DNA from: Sphingomonas sp. Leaf67 | GTDB taxonomy: Bacteria > Pseudomonadota > Alphaproteobacteria > Sphingomonadales > Sphingomonadaceae | Length of the DNA: 64,000 nucleotides | NCBI RefSeq assembly: GCF_001421965.1 | Contig: NZ_LMLP01000021.1 | Span: forward strand, 505,001-569,000 | Direction of reading: 5' to 3' | In this document: positions 10,203 to 27,675 of the stretch, in pieces | How the letters are laid out: the number at the start of each line of letters is the position of its first letter | How positions within the stretch are numbered: the first letter of the stretch is position 1 | Notes under the pieces: generated by a model | What the model was told of the DNA's origin: nothing | Databases searched by the model: none | Seen by the model: the letters and a program-made list of their open reading frames with translations, nothing else | Program-made: the position numbers and the translations under genes

Positions 10203-11086
10203 CGCCGCTGATCGCGCTGCTGCTGGCGACGGTCGCGGTGCCATCGGCTGCCGCGCCCGGCCGCTATGCGGGGACGACGATCGGACCGCCACCCGCCGAC
10301 CTCCGGCTCGACCCCTTCTACCAACGATATGTCGATGCCGGCGGCGTGCCGGTCGTGTCGTCGGCGAAGGTGCCCGACGACGCGCTGCTGTTCGCGCGCG
10401 ACATCGCCATCGCGATGCTGGCCGATCGCCCCGACCTGCGCCGCTGGATGGCGGCGTCGGGCTATCGCGTCGCGATCATCGCCCTGACCGAGGGGCTGAT
10501 CGATCTGCCCGAACAGCGCCACTGGACCAAACCCGCCGCCGACGATCCCCGCCTGACTCTGTGCGAGCGCAAACACTATGTCGAGCGGATCGGACGGCTG
10601 AGCGACCGCGATTACTGGAACAATCGTGCCCGCGGCATGGGTGGGCCGTTGACCACCGCCCCGGCCGAAAACCTGCTCGGTACGCCGGGCACGTGGTATT
10701 ATGGCGAGAACACCTTCGTCCACGAATTCTCGCACGCCATCCTCGCCGCGATCCGGCAACGCGACACCGCGCTCCATGCCGCGGTAGAGCGTGCCTATGC
10801 AACTGCCATGGCGCGGGGGGCGTGGCGCGGCGAATATGCCGCGACGACGGTCGACGAATATTGGGCGGAGGGAACGCAGCTCTGGTTCAATACCAACCGC
10901 CTGATCGTCGTCGATGGGCAGCGGCTGCTCAACGACGATGACTTGCAACGCTATGACCCGACCCTCTACGCGCTGTTGGCGCAGGTCTATGGCGACCGCC
11001 ACCGCCTGCCCGGCGACGTCTTCTACCGCCATCCCGCGCGCGTACCGCCCGGCGATCCGCCCAGGGCGACGGCGGAAATCTGCTGA
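10199..11086 (+). CDS. Putative secreted zinc metalloprotein with HEFSH motif
   Basis: A 295-residue protein with a short signal peptide (cut near AAAPGRY). It contains HEFSH at H175-E176-H179, the zinc-binding HExxH pattern, followed 40-45 residues later by DEYWAEGTQLWF, where E220 or E224 could be the third ligand as in gluzincin peptidases. I cannot name a characterised family. The ATG at 10199 overlaps the stop of the M24 gene, so both are made from one message. It converges on the DUF885 gene with only 21 bases between stops. Peptidase activity is inferred from the motif. Confidence 0.65.
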   Translation: MTPLIALLLATVAVPSAAAPGRYAGTTIGPPPADLRLDPFYQRYVDAGGVPVVSSAKVPDDALLFARDIAIAMLADRPDLRRWMAASGYRVAIIALTEGLIDLPEQRHWTKPAADDPRLTLCERKHYVERIGRLSDRDYWNNRARGMGGPLTTAPAENLLGTPGTWYYGENTFVHEFSHAILAAIRQRDTALHAAVERAYATAMARGAWRGEYAATTVDEYWAEGTQLWFNTNRLIVVDGQRLLNDDDLQRYDPTLYALLAQVYGDRHRLPGDVFYRHPARVPPGDPPRATAEIC

Positions 11087-11107
11087 AGATGCCGCCGGTC
11101 GGCGCGT

Positions 11108-12871
11108 TCAGGGCAGCGGGTACGGCCCCTTGCCCTTGTCGGCGATAAAGCGGTCGACCCGCGCATCGATCATCGGCAGCGGCACCGATCCCAGGCTGAG
11201 CATCGCATCGTGGAACGCGCGATAGTCGAACCCCTCGCCCAGCGCCACCTGCGCCTTCGCCCGCGCGTCGAGGAACGCCAGCTCGCCCATATAATAGCTC
11301 AGCGCCTGCCCCGGCCATGCGATGTAGCGATCGACTTCGGTCGTGATCTCGTGGTTCGACAACGCGGTATTGTCGCGCAGGAACGCCTGCGCCTGCGAGC
11401 GCGTCCAACCCTTCGAATGGATGCCGGTATCGACGACTAGCCGGGCCGCGCGCCACATCTGATAGCTGAGCATGCCGAACAGGTCATAGGGGGTCTCGTA
11501 CATCCCCATATCCTCGCCCAGCGCCTCGCAATACAGCGCCCAGCCCTCGCCATAGGCCGAGATATATTCGTTGCGGCGATATTCGGGCAGGTCGGTCAGC
11601 TCCATCGCGAACGGCATCTGGAACGCATGGCCCGGCGCGCTTTCGTGAAGTGTCAGCGCCGGGAGCGAATAGAGCCCGCGCGACGGCAGGTCATAGGTGT
11701 TGAGCAGATAGATGCCCGGTCCGCCCCGCCCACTGGTGTAGAATGGCGCGATGTCGGGGTCGACGGCCCTGATCGCGAACCGCATCCGCGGCAACCGGCC
11801 GAAATAGGTCGCGGCCTTGCCGTCGAACGTCTTGGCGATCCATGCGGCACGGTTGAGCAGGTCCTGCGGCGTCTTCGCATAGAATTGCGGATCGGTGCGC
11901 AGGTGGTTCAGGAACGACGGCAGATCGCCTTTCCACCCCACCTGCGTCATCACCGTCTGCATCCGCGCGCGGATCTTCGCCACCTCGCGCAGCCCGATCG
12001 CGTGGATTTCCTCGGGCGGCAGGTCGCGGGTCACGAATTCGCGTACCTTCGACCGATAATAATTCCGCCCGTCGGGCAGGTCGTACGCCGCCAGCTTTTC
12101 CTGCGCCCCCGGAATATACTCGTCGCGCAGGAACGCCATCAGCGTCGCATGTGCCGGCACCACCGCCTGCGCGATCACCCGCTTCGCCTCGGCCCGCAGC
12201 GCTGCCTGCCGCGCCGCCGGGATGGTCGCCGGCAGCGTCCGGAACGGCGCGTAGAAGGGCGACGCCTCCCCCGCATCCGCCTCCACGACCGCACGCACCC
12301 CGGCATCGCGTCCTTGCAGGGTGATGCGCGGCGGCGTGAAGCCACGCTTCAGCCCGGCGCGCATGTTCGCGATCTGCTGATCGAAATAGCGCGGGACGCT
12401 GGCCAGCTGTGACAGATAGAGCCGCAACGCCGCCTCATCGCGGTAATTCTCGCGCGCCATGCCGGCCAGATCGATCCAGAAGCTGGTGTCGGCGTTCAAC
12501 GGCTTTTCGTAATCGCGGTATTGCTGCCGGGCGAGCAACGCCGCGATCTGTGCGCGATAGACGGTATAATCGTCGCGGGCGGCCGGCCCGAGCGTCGCCG
12601 GATCGATCCGGTCGAGCGCGGCCATCGTTTCGGTCCAGCGCTGCGTCATCCGCGCCTGCGCCGCCGGTCCGACATCGGGCAGCGCCGCGTTGCGGCTGGT
12701 CGGCGAATCCTCGCCCGGACCGGTCAGCGTCCTGCGCCACGCATATTCGCGCTCGGACAATTGCCGGAACGCCGCGTCGGCCGACGCGGCCGGCGCGGCA
12801 GCGACCGTCGTCGTCGCCCGCGCAGCCACGGGTGCCGCGATCGACAGCGCCACTGCCAGCGTAATCTTCAT
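11108..12871 (-). CDS. DUF885 family putative secreted metallopeptidase
   Basis: A 587-residue protein with a signal peptide (MKITLAVALSIAAPVAARA). The DUF885 hallmark LTLHESAPGHAFQM contains H409-E410 and a nearby G-H, which are expected zinc ligands; the family is distantly related to zinc carboxypeptidases and has few characterised members. Start at 12871 overlaps the stop of the upstream imino-acid reductase-like gene (ATGA), so it is the third cistron of an operon led by the GH127 gene. Sitting behind a GH127 enzyme suggests it trims deglycosylated peptides; this is inference. Confidence 0.82.
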   Translation of the reverse strand: MKITLAVALSIAAPVAARATTTVAAAPAASADAAFRQLSEREYAWRRTLTGPGEDSPTSRNAALPDVGPAAQARMTQRWTETMAALDRIDPATLGPAARDDYTVYRAQIAALLARQQYRDYEKPLNADTSFWIDLAGMARENYRDEAALRLYLSQLASVPRYFDQQIANMRAGLKRGFTPPRITLQGRDAGVRAVVEADAGEASPFYAPFRTLPATIPAARQAALRAEAKRVIAQAVVPAHATLMAFLRDEYIPGAQEKLAAYDLPDGRNYYRSKVREFVTRDLPPEEIHAIGLREVAKIRARMQTVMTQVGWKGDLPSFLNHLRTDPQFYAKTPQDLLNRAAWIAKTFDGKAATYFGRLPRMRFAIRAVDPDIAPFYTSGRGGPGIYLLNTYDLPSRGLYSLPALTLHESAPGHAFQMPFAMELTDLPEYRRNEYISAYGEGWALYCEALGEDMGMYETPYDLFGMLSYQMWRAARLVVDTGIHSKGWTRSQAQAFLRDNTALSNHEITTEVDRYIAWPGQALSYYMGELAFLDARAKAQVALGEGFDYRAFHDAMLSLGSVPLPMIDARVDRFIADKGKGPYPLP

Positions 12872-13893
12872 GCCCTGTCCCCCGTAACGTCGTCGATGTC
12901 GCGCAGCAGCGCCCGCGACACCCAAACTCCCTCGCGCTCGCTGATCGGGCGCAGCGCGTGGCGACGCGCTCCCGACACCCGCGCGCCCTGCACCTCGATC
13001 GCGGCGAACACCGCCTCTGCACGGGCCATCTGCGCCGCAGCCTCCGCTCCCAGAAACCCGGCGGGATCGAGCGCGAGGATCAACTCGCCACCCAGTGGCG
13101 ATCCCTTGCGCCCCGCATCCCATGCGATCGATTCCGCACTGGTCAGGTCACCGATCAATGGTCCGGCGAGCAGTTCGACCATCAGCGCCAGCGCCGATCC
13201 CTTGTGCCCGCCGAACGTCCGCATCGCCCCGGCCAGCACCGCCGCAGCGTCGGTCGTGTCGCTGCCGTCGGGCGCATGGCCCCAGTCGGTCGGCACCGGC
13301 CGGCCCGCGCGGCGATGCAGTTCGATCTCGCCGCGCGCCACCGCACTGGTCGCGAAATCGAACACGAACGGCGCGGCACCGGCACGGGGCCAGCCGAACG
13401 CGATCGGATTGGTGCCGAACACCGGCTGCGTGCCGCCGGCCGGCGCGACCCACGCGTGGTTCGACGTCACCGCCAGCGCGACCAGCCCATGCTCGACCAG
13501 CACCTCGACCTCGGGCCAGAGCGCGGCGAAGTGGACGGCATGGTTGATCGCCAGCGCCGCGATCCCGTTTGCGCGTGCCGCCTCGACCAGCGCATCGCGA
13601 CCGGTCTCGAACGCCAGCTGGGCAAAGCCGCCTTTCCCGTCCACCCGCACCACGCCCGCCGCCCGTCGTTCCAGCACCGGGACCGCATCGGGCACCACCA
13701 CCCCGCTCGCGACCGAATGCGCCGCGACCAGCAACCGGTACAGGCCGTGCGCGCCGCAACCATCGCGCTCGCCGGCGACGATCGTCTCGGCAACCGCCGC
13801 GACATGCGCCGGGGCCAGCCCGACACGGGCAAGCGTCGCGCGGGCATAGTCGCGCACCTCGGACAGGGTCATGCGGACGTGCGGCTCGCTCAC
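12868..13893 (-). CDS. Ldh family NAD(P)H oxidoreductase (imino-acid reductase-like)
   Basis: A 341-residue member of the malate/L-lactate dehydrogenase (YlbC/DpkA) fold, distinct from classical Rossmann dehydrogenases. Landmarks: AINHAVHFAALW near residue 130, SNHAWVAPAGGTQPVFGTNP and GSALALMVELLAGPL. Family members reduce ureidoglycolate, sulfolactate or cyclic imines such as delta1-pyrroline-2-carboxylate. The last activity is the third step of trans-3-hydroxyproline catabolism and would match the neighbouring hydroxyproline operon; the sequence alone cannot fix the substrate. Start overlaps the GH127 stop and its stop overlaps the DUF885 start, each by four bases. No signal peptide. Confidence 0.8.
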   Translation of the reverse strand: MSEPHVRMTLSEVRDYARATLARVGLAPAHVAAVAETIVAGERDGCGAHGLYRLLVAAHSVASGVVVPDAVPVLERRAAGVVRVDGKGGFAQLAFETGRDALVEAARANGIAALAINHAVHFAALWPEVEVLVEHGLVALAVTSNHAWVAPAGGTQPVFGTNPIAFGWPRAGAAPFVFDFATSAVARGEIELHRRAGRPVPTDWGHAPDGSDTTDAAAVLAGAMRTFGGHKGSALALMVELLAGPLIGDLTSAESIAWDAGRKGSPLGGELILALDPAGFLGAEAAAQMARAEAVFAAIEVQGARVSGARRHALRPISEREGVWVSRALLRDIDDVTGDRA

Positions 13894-16262
13894 GCGGTGG
13901 CATCCGCCTTCGCGGTGAACAGCCGGACGCCGAACACCGGCCCCGCACTGTTCTTGTCATGCGGCACGAAGCGCACCTTTACCTGTTTCTTGCCCTTGGT
14001 CAGCGGCTCGGGCACCGGGTAATCGACGTCGAAGAACGCCCCCGGCCGATCGGCGTCCAGCGTCTGGGTCGCGATCCGCTGATTGTCGATCAGGATATCG
14101 AAGCTGCGCTTGCGCTCATCCCCCCAATAGGTCGCCTGCAGGACCAGCGGCCCGGGCTTCACCGCCATGGCGAATTCGAAAAAGCCCCCGGTACGCGCGT
14201 CGCGCCCGTTCCGCCCGCGATAGACCAGCGGGTAGGAAATCTCGGAGGTCAGCTGATGGTCACGCTCGGGCTGCATCTCGCCCAGATGCATGACGTCGAC
14301 CGACCGCGCCGCCAGATCCTTCTGCCGCGCCTGTTCGGCAAGGAAGCCAGCTTCCTCGACCTTCCACTGCGCATCGGTGAACCGCTTGAAATAGACGGCC
14401 GAGCGGCGGTCATATTGGCGATAGAAGGGGACGAAGCTCAGGTCGCCGGGCCGGATCAGCCCGCGCGTCGCATATTGCGCATCTTCGCCCGCCACCGGCA
14501 CGAACCCGGCGAGCAGGTCGTCGCCGACCATCGATGGATCGGGCTTGTCCCATTCGCCATCGGCACGCCCGAGGTCGCCGGCCAGCACCAGCGGCCCGCG
14601 CAGTACCGCGATCGTCTGCGCATCGCCCGGCGTCGCCTCGATCCGCAGGTCGAGCGGCAGGCGGATCGTGACCGCATCGCCTGCCTGCCACCGCCGGGTG
14701 ACGATCGCATAGCCCCCGGCGGAGGCCGCCTCGACCGGTTTGCCGTTTACCAGCAGCTCGCGCCCCTTCGCCCAGCCCGGCACGCGCAGCGCGACCGGGA
14801 AGGTGCCCGCCTTGCCGAGCGATGCAAAGGTCAGCGTCGCCTCGCCCGTGAACGGATAGCCCGTCTCCAGCGCCAGCGTCGCGTCGCGGGCCTGCCATTT
14901 CGCGTCGGCGGGGATGTAGAGGTTGACGATCAACGCATCGTCCCCAGTCCAGAAGATGCTCTCGCCGTGCTTGGCATGGCTTTCCATGCCGGTGCCGACG
15001 CAGCACCAGAATTCCTCGCTGTCGCGCGCCGAATAGTCGCGCTTCGCCCCGGTCATCAGCGGCGTCATATAGGTGAAGCCGCCGTTCACCGGCTCCTGCT
15101 GCGCCATGACATGGTTCAGATGCGCGCGTTCGTAGAAGTCGAACAGCGCCCCGTCGGGCTGCCACGCATACAAATGCCGGGTCAGCTTCAGCATGTTGTA
15201 GGTGTTGCAATGTTCGCAGGTCTGTTCGGTGATGTGTTGCGAGATGGTATCCGGTGCGCTGAAATATTCGCGGTCGGCATTGCCGCCGATCACATAGCTG
15301 TGATGGCGCGTCACCTGTTCCCAGAAGAAGCGCGCGGCGGTCGCCTGATCGGGCTTCCCCGTGATCTCGTGCAGCCGCGCCAGCCCGATCAGCTTGGGCA
15401 CCTGCGTATTGGCATGGAAATTTGCCAGCTGGTCGCGCTTCTGCGTCAGCGGATCGAGGTTGCGCTTGTCGTAGATCCGCTCGGCCAGCCGCAGCCAGCG
15501 CGCATCGCCGGTCCGCGCGTGCAGTTCGGCGAAACTCTCGTTCAGTCCGCCATATTCGCAGGCGAGCATGACCTGCACCTGGTCGTCGCTCAGCGCGGCG
15601 AACACCCGGTCGATATAGCCGCCCAGTCCGATCGCGATCGCCATCGCCTGCTCGTTCGCGCCGATATGGTCGATGACGTCGAACAGCCCGGTGTAGAGCT
15701 TGTGCCAGTTGTAATAGGGCACCCAGCAGCCGTTGAGGTCGAACCCCGCCGAGCGGATGTCGCCGCGCATGATCTCGGGGAAGATCTCCTTCCCGTCGAC
15801 GACGGTCCCATCCTTGCGCTTGCGGGTGAAGCCCGCGACATAGCCGTCGCCATGGGCCGCCTGACACCGCGCCAGTTCGCCGATGATATAGGTCGCGCGC
15901 GCCACGCAGTCGGTGCAGCCGGTCTGGGCATGGGTCAGCGCCAGCCCCGACAGATAATGCCCCAGCGTATGGCCGGCGATGGTGTCGCTTTCCCACCCGC
16001 CATAGACCGGGGCCTTGGGCGTCATGCCGGCGAACTTGTGGAAATTGTGGAGCAGCCGGTCGGGCGACAACCGCAACAAATAGGCGCGGTTCACCTCGAC
16101 CGCGCGCGCATAGTCGGACGGGCGCAACCGCACCGCCGACAGCGGAAACGGCTTGGCCGTTGCCGGCAACGCCGCCATGGTGCGCGCCGCCGCCGGCAGC
16201 GCGAGCACCGGCAACGTCGCGGACGACATCAGGAACGCACGACGTCCAACCAGCATTTCCAT
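13890..16262 (-). CDS. GH127 beta-L-arabinofuranosidase family enzyme
   Basis: A 790-residue glycoside hydrolase of family 127 (DUF1680). It begins with a twin-arginine-type signal (GRRAFLMSSATLPVLALPAA), so it is exported folded. The zinc-cysteine active site of the family is intact: E350-x-C352 in TCEHCNTYN and C420-C421 in EFWCCVGTG, corresponding to Glu338/Cys340 and Cys417/Cys418 of Bifidobacterium HypBA1, where the first of the paired cysteines is the nucleophile. HypBA1 removes beta-L-arabinofuranose from hydroxyproline-linked arabinose chains of plant extensins. It is the first cistron of a three-gene overlapping operon. The ATG at 16262 has GGGAG directly upstream, and a GTATAC palindrome lies in the divergent gap. 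Confidence 0.93.
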   Translation of the reverse strand: MEMLVGRRAFLMSSATLPVLALPAAARTMAALPATAKPFPLSAVRLRPSDYARAVEVNRAYLLRLSPDRLLHNFHKFAGMTPKAPVYGGWESDTIAGHTLGHYLSGLALTHAQTGCTDCVARATYIIGELARCQAAHGDGYVAGFTRKRKDGTVVDGKEIFPEIMRGDIRSAGFDLNGCWVPYYNWHKLYTGLFDVIDHIGANEQAMAIAIGLGGYIDRVFAALSDDQVQVMLACEYGGLNESFAELHARTGDARWLRLAERIYDKRNLDPLTQKRDQLANFHANTQVPKLIGLARLHEITGKPDQATAARFFWEQVTRHHSYVIGGNADREYFSAPDTISQHITEQTCEHCNTYNMLKLTRHLYAWQPDGALFDFYERAHLNHVMAQQEPVNGGFTYMTPLMTGAKRDYSARDSEEFWCCVGTGMESHAKHGESIFWTGDDALIVNLYIPADAKWQARDATLALETGYPFTGEATLTFASLGKAGTFPVALRVPGWAKGRELLVNGKPVEAASAGGYAIVTRRWQAGDAVTIRLPLDLRIEATPGDAQTIAVLRGPLVLAGDLGRADGEWDKPDPSMVGDDLLAGFVPVAGEDAQYATRGLIRPGDLSFVPFYRQYDRRSAVYFKRFTDAQWKVEEAGFLAEQARQKDLAARSVDVMHLGEMQPERDHQLTSEISYPLVYRGRNGRDARTGGFFEFAMAVKPGPLVLQATYWGDERKRSFDILIDNQRIATQTLDADRPGAFFDVDYPVPEPLTKGKKQVKVRFVPHDKNSAGPVFGVRLFTAKADATA

Positions 16263-16272
16263 CTCCCAAGAA

Positions 16273-16286
16273 TATTGTATACGATA
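16273..16286. promoter_or_regulatory. Putative GntR-type operator (GTATAC palindrome)
   Basis: TATTGTATACGATA is a 14-base palindrome with one mismatched pair, centred on GTATAC. It lies in the gap between the divergent GH127 and DUF5695-like genes, 10 bases before the GH127 start. A very similar site (TTTCGTATACGATA) precedes the hydroxyproline operon at 33037-33050. Palindromes of this shape are typical of FCD-type GntR regulators, one of which is encoded at 27676-28338. Binding is inferred. Confidence 0.55.
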
Positions 16287-16335
16287 GGGTAAGATGGATC
16301 GGAGTCAACCGATCGGTTGCAGGCAAGGCAGGGTG

Positions 16336-19020
16336 ATGCGGCGATACACGGTATATCTGGGCAGCGTGGCATTTGGCACGATGTTGTCGCTGGGGGCCAG
16401 CGCGATGCTGACCGCCGCCCCCGCACCGGTGCGCCATGCCGCCGGCATGCTGACGCTCACCCTCGATCCCGCCAGCCAGACGCTGCGCACCCTGTCCCCC
16501 GCCGCCGAACCGGCGTTCGATTTCGTACCCAGCGGCCGGGCCGCGACGCGCAAGGGCGATGGCTTCAACCAGATCGGCGACCTCCACCTGCGCGTCCGCA
16601 GCGCCGGTGGCACGTGGCGCGACTTCTCCTCGGCGCAGCATCGCGTTCCGGTCCGCGCGCTTGCCGCCGGCGGGACAGTGATCGCGCGCGCCGACATGAC
16701 CGCGACGATGGGCGCGGGGTTCCCGCTCACCGTCGAGCGCACCTGGCTGCGTGAGCGCGGCACGCCGGTGCTGCGCTTTACCCTCGTCAATCGCGGCACC
16801 ACGCCGGTCGAGGTCGGCGCGCTGGGGATGCCGATGGTGTTCGACAACATCATCACCGATCGTTCGCTGGAACAGGCGCATGCGCAGGCGAGCTTCGTCG
16901 ACCCGTATATCGGCAACGACGCCGGCTATCTTCAGGTCACGCGCCTCAACGGGAAGGGTCCGGCGCTGCTGGTCGTACCCGATGGCCGCACCCCGCTCGA
17001 ACAATATCGCATCCTCGACGATGCGCGGCGGACAGGCGCGGGCAGCGTCTTCACCGATCGCACGCCGCGCCAGCAGACGTTCGAGGGCTTTTACGACTGG
17101 ATGGTCGCCAGTGCTGCGATGGCGGACAAGGGGCAGCCATGGAACCCCGCGACCGGCTTCACGCTCGCCCCGGGCGAGCGGCGGACGTTCGGCGTGCGGC
17201 TGGTCACCGCGCCGTCGATCCGCGCGATCGAACCGACGCTGCAGGCCGAGCGCCGGCCGGTCGCGATCGGCTTTCCCGGCTATGTCGTCCCGACCGACAG
17301 CCCCGCCGACCTGTTCGTCCGTGCCGCGCAGCCGGTGCGCGACGTCGCCGTCACCCCTGCCGATGCGCTCACGCTGACCCGCGTCGCCGGCCCGGCGGGC
17401 TGGAACCGCTGGCGCGTCACCGGCACCGGCTGGGGCCGGGCGCGGGTCGCGATCACCTATGCCGATGGCAGCGTGCAGAGCGTCCATTACTACGTCACCA
17501 AGCCGCTCGCGCAGGTCGCCGCCGATCTCGGCCGCTTCAGCACGACGCGGCAATGGTTCGACGACGCCGCCGACCCCTTTCACCGCGCGCCCGCGATCCT
17601 CACCTATGATCGCGAGGCGAACCGCATCGTCACGCAGGACCAGCGCGTCTGGATCGCGGGGATGAGCGACGAGGGCGGCGGCGGCGCATGGGTGGCCGCG
17701 ACCATGAAGCAGCTCGACCATCCCGATGCCGGCGAGGTCGCCAAGCTGGAGCAAATGGTCGACGAAACCGTGCTCGGCCGGTTGCAGATGGCGAGCGGCG
17801 GGGTGAAGAAAAGCCTGTTCTATTATGATCCCAAGGCGTTCGGGTCCTATTACGACAAGGGCATCGACTGGTCGACCTGGGCGTCGTGGGACAGGAAACA
17901 GGCCGACGATCTAGGCCGTTCGTATAATTACCCCCATGTCGCGATCGGGCATTGGGTGCTGTATCGGCTCGCACGCCATCACGCCGGGCTGGTCACCCGC
18001 CACGACTGGCGCTTCTATCTCGCCATGGCCGCGCGCACGACCGTCGCGATGATGCGCGACGCGCCGCATTATGCGCAATTCGGGCAGATGGAGGGCGAGA
18101 TCTTCGTCGAGATCCTTACCGACCTGAAGCGTGAGGGGCTGACCGACGACGCGCGCGAGGTCGAGGGATTGATGAAGGCGCGCGCCGATCACTGGCGGAC
18201 GCTCGCCTATCCGTTCGGCAGCGAGATGGCGTGGGATTCGACCGGCCAGCCCGAGGTCTATGCGTGGATGCGCTATTTCGACCACCCGCGCGAGGCAGCG
18301 GTCACGCGCGAGGTGATCCTGGGCTACGACCCGACGATCCCGCACTGGGGCTATAACGGCAATGCCCGCCGCTACTGGGACTTCCTCTACGGCGGCAAGG
18401 TGAAGCGGATCGAGCGTCAGATTCATCACTACGGCTCTGCCCTGAACGCCGTCCCGTTGTTCGACGCCTATCGCCGCGATCCGGCCGATCTGCATTTGCT
18501 GCGCGTCGCCTATGGCGGGTTCATGGGCGGGATCACCAATGTCGATCGCGAGGGCTTCGCCTCGGCGGCGTTCCACTCCGAACCCGATATGATGCGCTGG
18601 GATGCCTATACCGGCGATTACGGCATGGGCTATTTCGGCCATGCCTATGCCGCCGCGACCTATCTGGTGCAGGACCCGACCTTCGGTTGGCTGGGCTTCG
18701 GCGGGATCGTGCGCGAGGATGGCGGGGCGATCGCGATCGAACCGCGCGACGGGGCGCGGACCCGGCTGTTCATCGCCCCCGCCCGACAATGGATCACGCT
18801 CGCGGCAGGCAAGATCGCGCGCGCCCGCTGGCTGCCGGCAACGCGCCGCATCGAACTGACGCTCGACCCGGCGACCGCGACCACACCGACCGCGCATCTG
18901 TCGGTCGAGGCACCGGCGGGCGGCGCGGCCTATGCGATCGACAAGGGTGTGGAGGAGCGGGGGTTCACGACCGTCGCGCTGTCGTCGACCGCCACGACCT
19001 TGACCCTGTCCCCGCGCTAG
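16336..19020 (+). CDS. Exported DUF5695-like protein, probable carbohydrate-active
   Basis: An 894-residue protein with an N-terminal signal (MRRYTVYLGSVAFGTMLSLGASAML). The first about 280 residues look like a beta-sandwich; from about 480 the sequence is rich in Trp, Tyr and His (DWSTWASWDRKQADDLGRSYNYPHV, split by helices), as in alpha-toroid glycosidases and lyases. It resembles DUF5695, for which I know no settled activity. I take the ATG at 16336; ATG 16294 would precede the signal with 14 extra residues. It is transcribed divergently from GH127 across a shared palindromic operator. Acting on the same plant glycan is inference. Confidence 0.65.
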   Translation: MRRYTVYLGSVAFGTMLSLGASAMLTAAPAPVRHAAGMLTLTLDPASQTLRTLSPAAEPAFDFVPSGRAATRKGDGFNQIGDLHLRVRSAGGTWRDFSSAQHRVPVRALAAGGTVIARADMTATMGAGFPLTVERTWLRERGTPVLRFTLVNRGTTPVEVGALGMPMVFDNIITDRSLEQAHAQASFVDPYIGNDAGYLQVTRLNGKGPALLVVPDGRTPLEQYRILDDARRTGAGSVFTDRTPRQQTFEGFYDWMVASAAMADKGQPWNPATGFTLAPGERRTFGVRLVTAPSIRAIEPTLQAERRPVAIGFPGYVVPTDSPADLFVRAAQPVRDVAVTPADALTLTRVAGPAGWNRWRVTGTGWGRARVAITYADGSVQSVHYYVTKPLAQVAADLGRFSTTRQWFDDAADPFHRAPAILTYDREANRIVTQDQRVWIAGMSDEGGGGAWVAATMKQLDHPDAGEVAKLEQMVDETVLGRLQMASGGVKKSLFYYDPKAFGSYYDKGIDWSTWASWDRKQADDLGRSYNYPHVAIGHWVLYRLARHHAGLVTRHDWRFYLAMAARTTVAMMRDAPHYAQFGQMEGEIFVEILTDLKREGLTDDAREVEGLMKARADHWRTLAYPFGSEMAWDSTGQPEVYAWMRYFDHPREAAVTREVILGYDPTIPHWGYNGNARRYWDFLYGGKVKRIERQIHHYGSALNAVPLFDAYRRDPADLHLLRVAYGGFMGGITNVDREGFASAAFHSEPDMMRWDAYTGDYGMGYFGHAYAAATYLVQDPTFGWLGFGGIVREDGGAIAIEPRDGARTRLFIAPARQWITLAAGKIARARWLPATRRIELTLDPATATTPTAHLSVEAPAGGAAYAIDKGVEERGFTTVALSSTATTLTLSPR

Positions 19021-19030
19021 CCACCACCGA

Positions 19031-19120
19031 CATCCCCGCGGAGGCGGGGATCCAGAACCTCTGACGACTGCGACTCCATCGCCGGACCTGCGCGTCTGGA
19101 TCCCCGCCTTCGCGGGGATG
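19031..19120. repeat. Inverted pair of GC-rich palindromic repeats between convergent genes
   Basis: A 26-base arm at 19031-19056 (CATCCCCGC...GATCCAGA) is repeated in inverse at 19095-19120 with one mismatch; each arm is itself a palindrome (CCCCGC..GCGGGG). It fills the gap between the convergent DUF5695-like and DPP-IV-like genes and could end transcription from both sides. Relatives lie at 35155-35245. Confidence 0.8.
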
Positions 19121-19135
19121 ACGGATGGGGTATGC

Positions 19136-27481
<8,346 letters not shown>

Positions 27482-27535
27482 CGTCAACCCCCCGTTGTTT
27501 GGGAAGAACATACACATCGAAACGGAGTCATCAAA

Positions 27536-27549
27536 TATATTATACTATG
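27536..27549. promoter_or_regulatory. Weak GTATAC-like site upstream of the TonB receptor
   Basis: TATATTATACTATG matches 10 of 14 positions of the operator at 16273-16286, and the AT-rich stretch continues into CTATGTACGA. It lies 55 bases before the receptor start. The similarity may be chance in an AT-rich promoter. Confidence 0.25.
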
Positions 27550-27675
27550 TACGAGCAGTAAAATTGTCAGATCGAGGCCTGTGGTGTCGCTTCCATGCGG
27601 GACAGGGATGAAAATCGTCACGGTGCGACGATCGGCACCGTCGGTGATGATCGTCATACCGGTTGGTGCCGCCCG

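Noticed and set aside
12868..13893. Naming the Ldh-family gene malate dehydrogenase
   Set aside because: The family has many substrates; context favours a cyclic imine but sequence cannot decide, so a neutral name was used.
14410..17754. Minus-strand open frame of 1114 codons
   Set aside because: It covers GH127 in another frame and the complement of the DUF5695-like gene; composition is shadow-like.
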